From assembly GCA_003326205.1 (NCBI GenBank), contig LWTK01000037.1:1-64000 (forward strand): a stretch of 64,000 nucleotides of DNA, written 5' to 3'. Under the pieces are notes generated by a model. That model made no database searches, was not told the DNA's origin, and worked only from the letters and a program-made list of their open reading frames with translations. Shown in pieces: positions 26,575-34,814 of this stretch. Both the position numbers and the translations under genes were made by a program. The stretch's first letter is position 1. Each line of letters opens with the position of its first letter. Origin of the DNA: Nostoc sp. ATCC 43529 (lineage in GTDB: Bacteria; Cyanobacteriota; Cyanobacteriia; Cyanobacteriales; Nostocaceae).

Positions 26575-27026
26575 CGATCGCTACGCCCAAGAAAAAATTA
26601 AAATATTTAAATCGAACTCACCGGATTTTAGATTTTAAATTTTGCGAAAAGTTAGAGCGGAGGTTTCCTCCGATCTAAACTTTTAAAGACGGATTTTGGA
26701 TTAAAATTCAAGATTTAAAAATTTTTGATAGTAAGTTAAGTTTTACTGCCTACCCGCAAATTAAGAGGTTGTTTGAAAAGTCTAAATTATTACTAACCAG
26801 GCGATTGTAAATCGCGACCACACAGACGAAACCCACACTTCGACACCCTTCGGTGTCGCTCAGAGCAAGAAGCTCAGCGACCGCCTACTTGGGTTTCAAA
26901 ACCTTGATTTTGTGTTAGTCCACGCAGGTGGACTAAGCTTTGTGTAGTAGCGAATTCTATTCGACCAATACTTTTGAAACATCCTCTAAGCTATAAAGCA
27001 TACATTAAATCTAAAACCAAAATTAA
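26575..27026. other. tatC-csaA spacer occupied mostly by a MITE
   Basis: The stretch 26650-26690 has an imperfect inverted repeat (AGTTAGAGCGGAGG / CCTCCGATCTAAACT). The rest is the MITE at 26765-26986 and AT-rich sequence. I see no gene. Confidence 0.5.
26765..26986. mobile_element. 222-bp MITE with GAGGTTGTTT ends, TAA duplication
   Basis: The left end GAGGTTGTTTGAAAAGT and the right end (inverted) GAGGATGTTTCAAAAGT match at 15 of 17 positions. Each end is flanked by TAA, a 3-bp target duplication. Inside are palindromes (GACACC-TTCG-GGTGTC and AGTCCACGCAGGTGGACT). The same ends occur in the element at 35594-35712, so this is one repeat family. No coding content. Confidence 0.85.
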
Positions 27027-27362
27027 ATGGCACAAATTAACTTTGAGGATTTTGAAAAAGTTGAAATTCATGTTGGCAAAATCATCAATGTTGAAGAATT
27101 TCCTAAAGCTAAAAAGCCAGCTTATAAATTGTGGATAGATTTTGGCGATTTGGGCATCAAAAAATCTAGTGCCCAAATTACAAAACTTTATGAACCAACT
27201 GAATTAATCGGTAAATTAATATTAGCCGTAACTAACTTTTCACCCCGTCAAATTGCCGATTTCATTTCCGAAGTTTTAGTCTTGGGAGTAGTTTTAGATG
27301 ATGGTGAGGTTGTGTTAATTCAGCCAGATAGAGATGTAGCCCTTGGCAAGAGAATTTTATAG
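27027..27362 (+). CDS. csaA: CsaA-like tRNA-binding-domain protein
   Basis: The 111-residue protein is a single EMAP/CsaA-type OB-fold, as in stand-alone CsaA. Motifs: FEKVEIHVGKIINVEEFPKA (~10-29), LWIDFGDLGIKKSSAQIT (~35-52) and the C-terminal GVVLDDGEVVLIQPDRDV. CsaA binds tRNA-like surfaces and has chaperone-like activity in Bacillus; the role in cyanobacteria is less clear. The ATG at 27027 is the natural start. Confidence 0.88.
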   Translation: MAQINFEDFEKVEIHVGKIINVEEFPKAKKPAYKLWIDFGDLGIKKSSAQITKLYEPTELIGKLILAVTNFSPRQIADFISEVLVLGVVLDDGEVVLIQPDRDVALGKRIL

Positions 27363-27437
27363 CATATTTTAGACCATACACTTATTTATATACAAAAAAT
27401 GTAATGACTGAGAAATTAATGTTCAAGTAATAACAGG

Positions 27438-27758
27438 TTATAAGATCCATTCTGAAGACCGTTCGCCCAAATCTAGAGGAATACTAACAGCTTTGCCGAG
27501 TCGGGGGCGATCGCGTGTTTGGGTGATAAATGTTTGCACTTGTGCCGTTCCACCCAAAGCATGAAGATAATTAGCGATGCTATCAAGATGCTCTTGGTAC
27601 TCTGCCTCAGTTAACGGAAAAGAAGCTTGCTCCAGATATTTCCACATGACTTGTAAAAATATCTTGCCCTGTGTCCGCCGAAACTGGACATCGTAAGAGT
27701 ATCCCCACTTCTCAATCAGCAGTTGACGTAATTCCTGTCCTGTCATAGCTTTTCTCAA
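27438..27758 (-). CDS. DUF3067-family protein
   Basis: The 106-residue protein fits the DUF3067 family, shared by cyanobacteria and plastid-bearing eukaryotes. The conserved core is LRQLLIEKWGYSYDVQFRRT (~11-30), followed by KIFLQVMWKYLEQ and the C-terminal PRLGKAVSIPLDLG. Function unknown. Convergent with csaA and divergent from petC. The start could be at the second Met (MTGQELRQ, 27749), which I regard as equally likely. Confidence 0.82.
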   Translation of the reverse strand: MRKAMTGQELRQLLIEKWGYSYDVQFRRTQGKIFLQVMWKYLEQASFPLTEAEYQEHLDSIANYLHALGGTAQVQTFITQTRDRPRLGKAVSIPLDLGERSSEWIL

Positions 27759-27975
27759 TCAGATTTTACATTTAGTTATGATGTTAAGTTCCGTAACTCC
27801 AGTATGATAAGGATATAAAGAAATGTAATGCTAACAGAAAAGATGCTAAACATATCTTGGAACAGAGAAATATGGCATCGTCGTAAGCGTTAGCATTTCG
27901 ACTTAGACAAGAGTTGCTCAAGTACAAGTACTCCTGTCAAAATGCTTAACAAAATACACAAAGAGCGCGTAGATT

Positions 27976-28515
27976 ATGGCTCAATTTTCGGAATCAGCAG
28001 ACGTGCCAGATATGGGGCGTCGTCAGTTCATGAATCTGCTCACTTTTGGGACTGTCACTGGAGTAGCTCTGGGTGCATTGTATCCCGTCGTCAAGTACTT
28101 TATTCCACCAGCTAGCGGTGGTGCTGGTGGTGGAACCACAGCAAAAGACGAGTTGGGTAACGATGTCAGTCTCGCCAAGTTTCTAGAAAACCGTAACGCA
28201 GGCGATCGCACTTTAGTTCAAGGACTCAAGGGTGACCCCACCTATATTGTGGTAGAAAACAAAGAAGCCATCAAAGATTATGGCATTAATGCTATCTGCA
28301 CCCACTTAGGTTGTGTTGTCCCTTGGAACGTTGCTGAGAACAAATTTAAGTGTCCTTGCCACGGTTCTCAGTATGATTCAACTGGTAAAGTTGTTCGCGG
28401 CCCAGCACCACTGTCTTTGGCTTTAGCCCACGCCAGCACAACAGACGACAAAATTGTCTTAAGTCCTTGGACTGAAACCGACTTCCGCACCGGCGATGCA
28501 CCTTGGTGGGCTTAA
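27976..28515 (+). CDS. petC: Rieske iron-sulfur protein of the cytochrome b6f complex
   Basis: This subunit carries the 2Fe-2S cluster that takes electrons from plastoquinol to cytochrome f. It is 179 residues with one N-terminal membrane anchor (~22-42) preceded by a twin arginine (GRRQFMN), typical of Tat export. The ligands are CTHLGC (~108-113) and CPCHGS (~126-131). The start ATG at 27976 is clear. petA follows after a 119-bp spacer made of STRR units, and the two genes are normally co-transcribed. Confidence 0.96.
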   Translation: MAQFSESADVPDMGRRQFMNLLTFGTVTGVALGALYPVVKYFIPPASGGAGGGTTAKDELGNDVSLAKFLENRNAGDRTLVQGLKGDPTYIVVENKEAIKDYGINAICTHLGCVVPWNVAENKFKCPCHGSQYDSTGKVVRGPAPLSLALAHASTTDDKIVLSPWTETDFRTGDAPWWA

Positions 28516-28539
28516 TAATTTTGTCCTTAGTCATCTGTC

Positions 28540-28613
28540 CTTTGTTCTTAGTCTTTTGACTAATGACCAATGACCAATGACTAATGACTAATGACTAATG
28601 ACCAATGACTAAT
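28540..28613. repeat. STRR array between petC and petA
   Basis: About eight heptamers of the form TGACTAA/TGACCAA follow each other just before the petA start. Such arrays usually sit between operons; here it lies within the conserved petC-petA pair and in its leader mRNA. Confidence 0.75.
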
Positions 28614-28634
28614 TCAATCATTGTCCTTATAGAG

Positions 28635-29636
28635 ATGAGAAATGCTTCTGTAACAGCGAGGTTAACTCGCAGTGCTAGAGTAATTGTAAAAACATTGCTC
28701 ATAGCGATCGCCACTGTGACATTCTACTTCAGTTGCGATCTCGCCCTTCCCCAATCTGCTGCTGCCTATCCATTTTGGGCACAGCAAACCTATCCTGAAA
28801 CCCCCCGCGAACCAACCGGGCGGATTGTTTGTGCGAACTGTCACCTAGCAGCCAAGCCGACAGAAGTGGAAGTTCCCCAATCGGTGCTACCTGACACTGT
28901 GTTCAAAGCTGTAGTGAAGATTCCCTACGACACCAGCGTTCAGCAAGTTGGTGCTGATGGTTCTAAAACCGGCTTAAACGTCGGTGCTGTGCTGATGCTA
29001 CCCGAAGGCTTTAAGATTGCTCCCGAAGACCGCATTTCCGAGGAGCTTAAAGAAGAAATCGGCGATACTTACTTCCAACCCTACAGCGAAGAGAAAGACA
29101 ACATTGTCATCGTCGGCCCGTTACCTGGCGAACAGTACCAAGAAATCGTCTTCCCAGTTCTTTCTCCTAACCCCGCAACCGACAAAAACATCCACTTCGG
29201 AAAATATTCAGTTCACGTAGGTGGTAATCGCGGACGCGGACAAGTTTATCCCACCGGCGAAAAGAGCAACAACAACCTTTACAATGCTTCTGCCACTGGC
29301 ACAATTACCAAAATTGCCAAAGAGGAAGATGAAGACGGTAACGTCAAATATCAGGTTAATATCCAACCTGAGTCTGGCGATGTTGTCGTTGATACAGTTC
29401 CCGCAGGCCCAGAATTGATTGTTTCCGAAGGACAAGCAGTTAAGTCTGGTGATGCTTTGACCAATAACCCCAACGTCGGCGGATTCGGTCAAAAAGATGC
29501 AGAGATTGTACTGCAAGACGCCGGCAGAGTCAAAGGTTTAATTGCATTCATCGCTCTTGTAATGCTGGCTCAAGTTATGCTAGTGCTGAAGAAGAAGCAG
29601 GTTGAGAGAGTACAAGCTGCTGAGATGAATTTCTAA
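28635..29636 (+). CDS. petA: Apocytochrome f
   Basis: This is the c-type cytochrome of the b6f complex that reduces plastocyanin or cytochrome c6 in the thylakoid lumen. The 333 residues match the usual cyanobacterial length when started at the ATG at 28635 ([10 protein letters not shown]); an in-frame ATG at 28605 lies in the repeat array. Features: signal peptide (~1-44, cleavage before YPFWAQQ, whose Tyr is an axial haem ligand), CANCH haem site (~66), large and small lumenal domains, and one membrane helix near the C-terminus ([17 protein letters not shown]) followed by the stromal KKKQVERVQ tail. Confidence 0.97.
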   Translation: MRNASVTARLTRSARVIVKTLLIAIATVTFYFSCDLALPQSAAAYPFWAQQTYPETPREPTGRIVCANCHLAAKPTEVEVPQSVLPDTVFKAVVKIPYDTSVQQVGADGSKTGLNVGAVLMLPEGFKIAPEDRISEELKEEIGDTYFQPYSEEKDNIVIVGPLPGEQYQEIVFPVLSPNPATDKNIHFGKYSVHVGGNRGRGQVYPTGEKSNNNLYNASATGTITKIAKEEDEDGNVKYQVNIQPESGDVVVDTVPAGPELIVSEGQAVKSGDALTNNPNVGGFGQKDAEIVLQDAGRVKGLIAFIALVMLAQVMLVLKKKQVERVQAAEMNF

Positions 29637-29665
29637 ATTCTTTGCTAAATTATTCATTGTTTATC

Positions 29666-29692
29666 AGACAGGCAAAATGCCTGTCTTTTTTG
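29666..29692 (+). terminator. Rho-independent-type terminator after petA
   Basis: Arms AGACAGGC and GCCTGTCT around a 5-nt loop are followed by a T6 tract. It lies ~30 bases after the petA stop codon and ends the petCA transcript. Confidence 0.9.
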
Positions 29693-29736
29693 TTATGCTT
29701 CTAAGCTGATCTATTAGATTCCAACTTTGATAGCTC

Positions 29737-30057
29737 ATGTCTAGAAAAATTTATCCCATAATTCATGCCAAGGTAGGAAATTAAGATGGGTTTCGCTTAC
29801 CTCGCGCATTATCTAAGGACTATCCTCATTTAGCTAATACTTCAGGGCATATTGAAGTGCTATCTGATAATACGTTCTTAGTTAGATTAGAAACTGATAG
29901 TGTTGATGAAGTTGATGAAGATGAGGGCATTATGATGAGCCTTTTTCTGGACTTTTTGATGAAGGATGCGATGCAAAATCCTTCTAAGCTTGTTCCTTAT
30001 ACCCAAGAAATGAGTGACGAAATAGATGATTTACTAGCTGATGTAGTTATATATTAA
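29737..30057 (+). pseudogene. Broken antitoxin-like gene (in-frame stop)
   Basis: Reading from the ATG at 29737: MSRKIYPIIHAKVGN, then TAA at 29782-29784, then in the same frame DGFRLPRALSKDYPHLA, continuing to the stop at 30055-30057. The join reads like one gene in which a codon such as CAA (VGNQDGFRLPRA) became TAA. The N-terminal part resembles AbrB/MazE-type swapped-hairpin antitoxins, which is an inference from the short motif. The tail is acidic. A start at 29857 would leave only a fragment. The following small genes are also decayed. Confidence 0.6.
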
Positions 30058-30237
30058 TGACTTTCAAAAAAATTATTATTATTCTTTGGTTAGGCTTTCC
30101 TCGTAAGGAAGGCGATAAAAAAGATTGTTATCAAGTTTTTACAAAAAAGTTGAAAATGGTGAGTTTCCTGAAAGTATTGATAATTTACTTGCAGAATGCG
30201 AGTTAGAAGATTCGGATGATAAAAGTCAAGATTAGAG
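30057..30237 (+). pseudogene. Frameshifted second gene of the decayed TA-like cluster
   Basis: It begins at an ATG overlapping the previous stop by one base (TAATG) and reads MTFKKIIIILWLGFPRKEG and so on to a TAG at 30204-30206 (49 codons). In another frame after the A6 run at about 30146-30151 the sequence codes VENGEFPESIDNLLAECELE down to a stop at 30235-30237, which looks like the original continuation. One extra A in the run would restore the frame. The partner and its activity are unknown. Confidence 0.5.
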
Positions 30238-30323
30238 AGAATTTGGAATTTTTAGTGATTTCACAGCCTGCTAATCATGGCGATCGCATTTTGAGCGATA
30301 TTATTAAATCTAGCCCTAGTTGA
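30216..30323 (+). CDS. Third short ORF of the decayed cluster (35 aa)
   Basis: ATG at 30216 overlaps the end of the previous frame; the product is MIKVKIRENLEFLVISQPAN, then HGDRILSDIIKSSPS. It is likely a remnant. No domain is recognised. It ends just before the Uma2 gene at 30340. Confidence 0.3.
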   Translation: MIKVKIRENLEFLVISQPANHGDRILSDIIKSSPS

Positions 30324-30339
30324 GTTGAGGGATTTGCCC

Positions 30340-31026
30340 ATGACAGCCTCAGTTGAGTATATCCCTGTTACCCCAATTGAATATCCAGATGAGGACGGTA
30401 AGCCAATGGCTGAAGGTGATTTACAGCGTAAGTATCTTGTATACTCTACAACAGTGCTGGATATTTATTTTCAAAATCGTCCAAATGTATACGTCGCTGG
30501 TAATTTATTTATCTATTACGAAAAAGGGAATCCAGAATCAGTTGTCGCACCAGATGTATTTGTGGTGTTTGGAGCAGAAAAACGCGACAGAGGTTCTTAC
30601 AAAACGTGGGAAGAAAACGATAAAATCCCAGATTTCGTTCTAGAGATTACCTCAAAAACCACCCGTAGCAAAGACCAAGGTGCAAAGAAAGGAATCTACG
30701 CCTTTCTAGGGGTGCGTGAATATTTCCAGTACGATCCTACAGGCGATTATCTTAATCCCCAACTCCAAGGTTTACACTTGGTCGAAGGTAATTATTTCCC
30801 AGTGACAACAAATACCCTACCAGATGGTACAGTGTCCTTACCCAGTCAAGTTTTGGGGCTAGAGTTGCGCTTGGAGAGGGGAAAACTGCGTTTTTACAAT
30901 CCAGCTATGGGTCAAACACTCCTAACTCATGAAGAGGAAACAGTTGCACGACAAGCCGCACAAGAAAAGGCGCAAAGATTAGCTGCTAAACTCCGAGAAT
31001 TAAATATTGACCCAGATAGCCTCTAA
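30340..31026 (+). CDS. Uma2-family (DUF820) protein with coiled-coil tail
   Basis: I chose the ATG at 30340, preceded by GAGGG; a TTG at 30325 is also open. The 228-residue protein has VVAPDVFVVFG (~67), PDFVLEITSKTTRSKDQGAK (~95-114), YFQYDPTGDYL (~131) and a C-terminal helical tail (QAAQEKAQRLAAKLRELNID) that is typical of the longer Uma2 group. The predicted fold is PD-(D/E)XK; the biological target is unknown. The gene remnant at 34569-34814 comes from a relative with the same tail. Confidence 0.86.
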   Translation: MTASVEYIPVTPIEYPDEDGKPMAEGDLQRKYLVYSTTVLDIYFQNRPNVYVAGNLFIYYEKGNPESVVAPDVFVVFGAEKRDRGSYKTWEENDKIPDFVLEITSKTTRSKDQGAKKGIYAFLGVREYFQYDPTGDYLNPQLQGLHLVEGNYFPVTTNTLPDGTVSLPSQVLGLELRLERGKLRFYNPAMGQTLLTHEEETVARQAAQEKAQRLAAKLRELNIDPDSL

Positions 31027-31222
31027 CATAATAGTTTCATAATAGTTTGGCGTTACTCCCGTCTTATTGTTTGAGTCAATACTCACCACGTTGGTACTGT
31101 TCAGTGTGGAATACCGTACTTAGTCTATCGGCATACACACCCGCGGATAGATTGCAACTTTTATTTTGTTAAGGTTATATTTGTTTACATAAATTTACAA
31201 AACTTAAAACAGAGGTTTGACG

Positions 31223-31450
31223 ATGACTATAGTAATTGCATTAGCGGTTGTGGGTTGGGTAGCTGTTTCAGTTTTAGGCTCTTTGGCTTATTTCTTGGGA
31301 GAACAAAGCAAGCCTATCCACGAGCGTAACTGGCGTTCTGAGTCTTTTGAAAAGTTGTCTAAGTCCATCACTGGCGTGGATATAGACTACACAAAACGCA
31401 TTCCTGCTTATGCGATAGATGCTTACACCAGCCGCAACCTGCCCCAATAG
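31223..31450 (+). CDS. psb35: Probable photosystem II assembly protein Psb35
   Basis: The 75-residue product has one N-terminal membrane helix (~3-26, VIALAVVGWVAVSVLGSLAY) then a soluble tail containing KPIHERNWRSESFEKLSKS. This arrangement matches my recollection of the small CP47-associated cyanobacterial protein Psb35; I could not check it by search, so the name is tentative. The start is the ATG at 31223, with AGAGG upstream. It is a single gene ending in a stem-loop. Confidence 0.55.
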   Translation: MTIVIALAVVGWVAVSVLGSLAYFLGEQSKPIHERNWRSESFEKLSKSITGVDIDYTKRIPAYAIDAYTSRNLPQ

Positions 31451-31486
31451 CAATAAAGGCAGCTGACTAGAATGTGGATAAAAAAT

Positions 31487-31512
31487 TAGGGTGGGTAAAG
31501 AACACCCACCCT
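31487..31512 (+). terminator. Stem-loop after the psb35-like gene
   Basis: Arms AGGGTGGGT and ACCCACCCT with a short loop pair well; on both sides are AT-rich runs. Because the next gene (31540) is convergent, it may terminate both. Confidence 0.65.
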
Positions 31513-31539
31513 ACTGTTGTTTAGTTAACTTGAATAATT

Positions 31540-31737
31540 TCAAAGTTCTCCGTTAATCTTGCGCCTGATGATTTCCATCTGGGCTTGCATATCAGCTTCT
31601 GTTAAGGGCGTAGGGTACTTGGGAGAATTGGTGTCGCGTTTGCTCATCAAAAAACGTAGAGCTTCAATGTCTTCGCGGTTTCCGACTACATAAGCTCTCA
31701 ATTCTTGAAAACTCATTTGCTCATAATTCGGGTTCAT
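31540..31737 (-). CDS. DUF6887-type small protein
   Basis: The 65-residue product starts MNPNYEQMSFQELRAYVVGN and looks like the cyanobacterial DUF6887 family, which is normally encoded right after a DUF6888 gene. I choose the ATG at 31737 because the partner reading frame ends across it with the overlap typical of the pair. The partner here is truncated. The function is unknown; a toxin-antitoxin-like pair has been imagined but I have no evidence. Confidence 0.62.
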   Translation of the reverse strand: MNPNYEQMSFQELRAYVVGNREDIEALRFLMSKRDTNSPKYPTPLTEADMQAQMEIIRRKINGEL

Positions 31738-31836
31738 TGACAAAATCCCAAATACCATTACTAAATACAATGATTTGGAGTTTGTCTCCAGCTAGGATGT
31801 AAATTTGTCCAGTTCTGTCGTCAAATCGAAATAAGC
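31732..31836 (-). pseudogene. 5'-truncated DUF6888-type gene
   Basis: Upstream of and overlapping the DUF6887-type gene, one frame reads YIISLFRFDDRTGQIYILAG, then DKLQIIVFSNGIWDFVNEPEL and stop. This is the C-terminal half of a DUF6888-like protein. Its 5' half is gone: the sequence runs into a GGTGGGCATTGCCCACC palindrome and two TAG codons, with no start codon left. The end replaced by the dispersed repeat suggests a deletion. Confidence 0.6.
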
Positions 31837-31870
31837 TAATAATATAAGGTGGGCATTGCCCACCCTACTA

Positions 31871-33460
31871 CTACAACGGACGGTAGACGCGATAGTTGAT
31901 GTTAGGGAAAATATTATCCATTACCTCAACTTTTTCGAGCCAACCGCTGTCAATTTTGCCAACTTTCACATCTTCGTAGAGCTTATTAAACCTCATTAGG
32001 TGCGATCGCGTCCGTCTTACTGCATAGGGTACCATCGTTCCCGTCCGCATAATAAAAGCCCAGTCAGAAGATTGTGCTAATAACAATTCCCGCGCTGCTT
32101 GATTTAATGCTCGCCACCCCAATTCATCTTCTGGTTCCAAGTGAGATATTTCAATCATTCGCTCAGCGGCTTTGTGCAAATGTGGATAAATCCAAGCGTT
32201 TGTTTCGTTCAACCAATACTCGTGGAAACCTTTAAAACCCCAACTTGACTGGGAAGGACGACATACTTGCTGTACTGGATGCGATCGCAGATAATCTGCT
32301 AAGTGGGTCATTGCATAGGTTCCTTGGTCATACCATGACTTACGGAATAGAAAATCAATGAACCAAGGCCCTTCATACCACCAATGTCCAAACAACTCGG
32401 CGTCGTAAGGCGAAACGATAATCGGCGGGCGTTGCATTATACCATAGAGGTGTTCCGATTGCCGCTCCCGATTATACATAAAATTAGCGGCATGTTCCGC
32501 TGCCTTTTCCCGTGCCCAATAAGGGTCATAGAGTGCTTTATCTGACAGCCCTAAACCACGTCCAGTAATTTTGTGATATTTAATGCCCGTGTTTTTTCGT
32601 TGACCATTGGGCATAATGTAGGGCTTGATGTACTCATATTCTGCTTCCCAGCCCAAATCTTTGTAAAATTCTCGATATTCTGCCGCCCCAGGATAGCCGA
32701 CTTCAGAAGACCATACTTGTTGAGAAGATTCATGATCTCGCCCAAAGGCAGCAACACCAGTTTCTGTGAAAATCGGGGCATAAGTACCAAAGCGCGGACG
32801 GGGACGGGCGTAAAGAATGCCATGTCCATCGGTGAGGAAGTAACGTAAACCAGCATCTGCCAGCATCCGCTCTACACCTTCGTAGTAAGCGCATTCAGGT
32901 AACCAAATACCTCTCGGTGCTTGTCCAAAGGTTTCCTGATAATGTTCGCAAGCTACCTGAATTTGTGCCCACACTGCTTGCGGATACATTTTCATTAAAG
33001 GCAAGTAGCCGTGGGTAGCGCCGCAAGTGATAATTTCCAGGTTATTACTATCTTGGAACTGCTTAAAAGCCGTCACCAAGTCACCGTTGTAGCGTTCCCA
33101 TATTTGACGCGCTTCGTTAAACTCAGTGGCGTAATGTTCGGCCAAGTAGCGAATATGTCCATTATGGACGTTACGCTCGGCCTCCATCTCTATAAGTTCT
33201 TCTAGTTGTGCTAAGTGGGCGTCATAGCGTTCTTGCAGTAGAGGGTCACGAAGCATCGACACTAGAGGTGGTGTCATACTCATCGTGATTTTAAAGTCGA
33301 TACCGTCTCGCTTTAAGCCTTCAAATACTTTTAATAATGGGATGTAAGTTTCTGTGATGGCTTCATAGAGCCATTCTTCCTCCAGCACATAGTCACTTTC
33401 TGGGTGACGAACGAAGGGCAGATGTGCATGAAGGACAAGCGCGACATAGCCAATAGCCAT
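31871..33460 (-). CDS. GH57 1,4-alpha-glucan branching enzyme
   Basis: This 529-residue enzyme cuts an alpha-1,4-glucan and rejoins it as an alpha-1,6 branch in glycogen synthesis. Motifs are LVLHAHLPFVRHPE (start of the barrel, ~8-21), GATHGYLPLM (~147), WLPECAYYEGVERMLADAGL containing the nucleophile Glu (~186), YDAELFGHWWYEGPWF containing the acid/base Asp (~351) and the C-terminal helical DUF1957 domain (~410-529). The length matches the family. It belongs to a second branching-enzyme type that cyanobacteria hold beside GH13 glgB. Confidence 0.92.
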   Translation of the reverse strand: MAIGYVALVLHAHLPFVRHPESDYVLEEEWLYEAITETYIPLLKVFEGLKRDGIDFKITMSMTPPLVSMLRDPLLQERYDAHLAQLEELIEMEAERNVHNGHIRYLAEHYATEFNEARQIWERYNGDLVTAFKQFQDSNNLEIITCGATHGYLPLMKMYPQAVWAQIQVACEHYQETFGQAPRGIWLPECAYYEGVERMLADAGLRYFLTDGHGILYARPRPRFGTYAPIFTETGVAAFGRDHESSQQVWSSEVGYPGAAEYREFYKDLGWEAEYEYIKPYIMPNGQRKNTGIKYHKITGRGLGLSDKALYDPYWAREKAAEHAANFMYNRERQSEHLYGIMQRPPIIVSPYDAELFGHWWYEGPWFIDFLFRKSWYDQGTYAMTHLADYLRSHPVQQVCRPSQSSWGFKGFHEYWLNETNAWIYPHLHKAAERMIEISHLEPEDELGWRALNQAARELLLAQSSDWAFIMRTGTMVPYAVRRTRSHLMRFNKLYEDVKVGKIDSGWLEKVEVMDNIFPNINYRVYRPL

Positions 33461-33953
33461 AATGATTTTGGGGTGGTACTTGTAAGTTGAAGGTGGAGGG
33501 GTTTGCCAGAAATTAACAATATTTTAAGACTTTATGGGGATTGTCAGTTAGGTTTATACGAGTTTTCAATTAATTTAGGGACTTCCAAAAAATAAATTAT
33601 CCCAAATTATCTGTACATTTGTAGTGGCGCACAGCTGTAAAGCCACTACGTTCGCGGAGCGTCCCGCAGGGATGGAATGTTTTTTAAACTGGAAGTCCCT
33701 TAAAAGCTTTGTACCAATATTTGAACTCCTGGGCATTCCTACTCCGGTTGTGGGTTGACTTGTTGCAGCCCAAAAATCGGGTTTCTCACTTACAGTCCTT
33801 TTGTAAACTTTTTGCCTTTGGAGTTTAGTAATTATTTTTTAGCCAAGTGCCGTTAGTATCTGCCTCCAGAAAAATTTTACTTTTACTTTGTTTGGTGAGG
33901 TTGAGTCTCAGGAGCGATGCCTAAGGCGGGCTATGCCTACGCCAAAATCAAAA
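33461..33953. other. Spacer with a MITE and a dispersed repeat
   Basis: The stretch holds the MITE at 33578-33699 and, at 33911-33945, a GCCTAAGGCGGGCTATGCCT repeat related to those at 4521 and 16275. The upstream part before GH57 shows no strong promoter pattern. No gene. Confidence 0.55.
33578..33699. mobile_element. 122-bp MITE with GGGACTTCCA ends, TTA duplication
   Basis: The left end GGGACTTCCA and the right end TGGAAGTCCC are perfect inverted repeats of 10 bp; the A-rich continuation is loosely symmetric. TTA flanks both ends (33575-33577 and 33700-33702). Inside are the palindrome GTAGTGGC...GCCACTAC and the dispersed GCGGAGCGTCCCGCAGGGAT repeat. Confidence 0.75.
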
Positions 33954-34523
33954 TTATACAAAAAAGCGTTGAACTCGAACGCTAAAACCTGGCAAAAGTG
34001 GTGATGTAATTTCGTCATCAGCCAACAAAGTTGCTATCAGTTTTAATTGGGCAGTTTCTCGGCGATAAACTTCTAGCTGCTGTAATTGCCAATTTGCAAT
34101 CCAATATTCTTCTACTCCTGTGGATGAGTAGAGTTTGAGTTTGGCCTCTCTGTCTCGACGTTCGTTGATTGTCCCAGGAGAAAGCACTTCTACAATGAGT
34201 TCTGGCGCTCCTCTCAAATGTCCTTCATCATCTAGCAATTGTGCTAAACGCTCATTACTTATCCAAACTATATCGGGTATGACATTATCCGCATTTGTAA
34301 AAATTATCCCAGGAGTTGCGATCGCTTGACCTACTTTACTGGAGCGAGACCAAATTTCTAATTCCAAATAAACATTACCACCAGTTCGCTGATGTCTCCA
34401 GTGAGGCGCTCTAGCCACAAATAGTTCTCCGTCAATAATCTCATAGCGCTTCCATTCGTCAGTTGCGAGTAATTCTAAATCTGAGATTGTCCAACGGACT
34501 CTATCGGGTATTGTTTGGTTCAT
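33954..34523 (-). CDS. Uma2-family (DUF820) protein
   Basis: This 189-residue copy is close to the gene at 11467-12039 in length and in motifs: RYEIIDGELFVARAPHWRHQ (~26-45), VIPDIVWISNERLA (~80), PELIVEVLSPGTINERRDREAK (~104, shown in part) and GVEEYWIANW (~136). It is an apparently complete gene. A truncated relative follows upstream on the same strand at 34569-34814. Confidence 0.9.
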   Translation of the reverse strand: MNQTIPDRVRWTISDLELLATDEWKRYEIIDGELFVARAPHWRHQRTGGNVYLELEIWSRSSKVGQAIATPGIIFTNADNVIPDIVWISNERLAQLLDDEGHLRGAPELIVEVLSPGTINERRDREAKLKLYSSTGVEEYWIANWQLQQLEVYRRETAQLKLIATLLADDEITSPLLPGFSVRVQRFFV

Positions 34524-34568
34524 AAAACTATTTTTCTATGCTTAGTTGAGAAATAAAATTCTCTCTTT

Positions 34569-34814
34569 TCAGAATATTTCTTCGGGGTCAATACCTGCGG
34601 TTCGCAAACGTTCTGCCAATATTGCAGGCCGTTGACGTTCTTGTTCTAGTTCTTGGTTAGCTTGCTGTAACTGCTGGTTTGCTTCTTCTTCTGGTAACAT
34701 TACCAATTGCCCATTTGGTGTAAAAAAGCGCAATTTGCCAGACTCAACTCCTAAATACAGTCCTAACTGTTGGCTCCATAACCAGCCTTTAGCAGTAACT
34801 TCGATAAAGAACAA
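34569..34814 (-). pseudogene. C-terminal fragment of a Uma2 gene
   Basis: The product reads EVTAKGWLWSQQLGLYLGVE, SGKLRFFTPNGQLVMLP, followed by a Glu/Gln coiled coil ending RTAGIDPEEIF. This matches only the C-terminal third of longer Uma2 proteins (compare YNPAMGQTLL and ELNIDPDSL in the gene at 30340). The nuclease core is missing; upstream sequence is AT-rich without the missing part. An ORF start inside the fragment (MFFIEV) has no ribosome site, so I call it a remnant. Confidence 0.7.
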
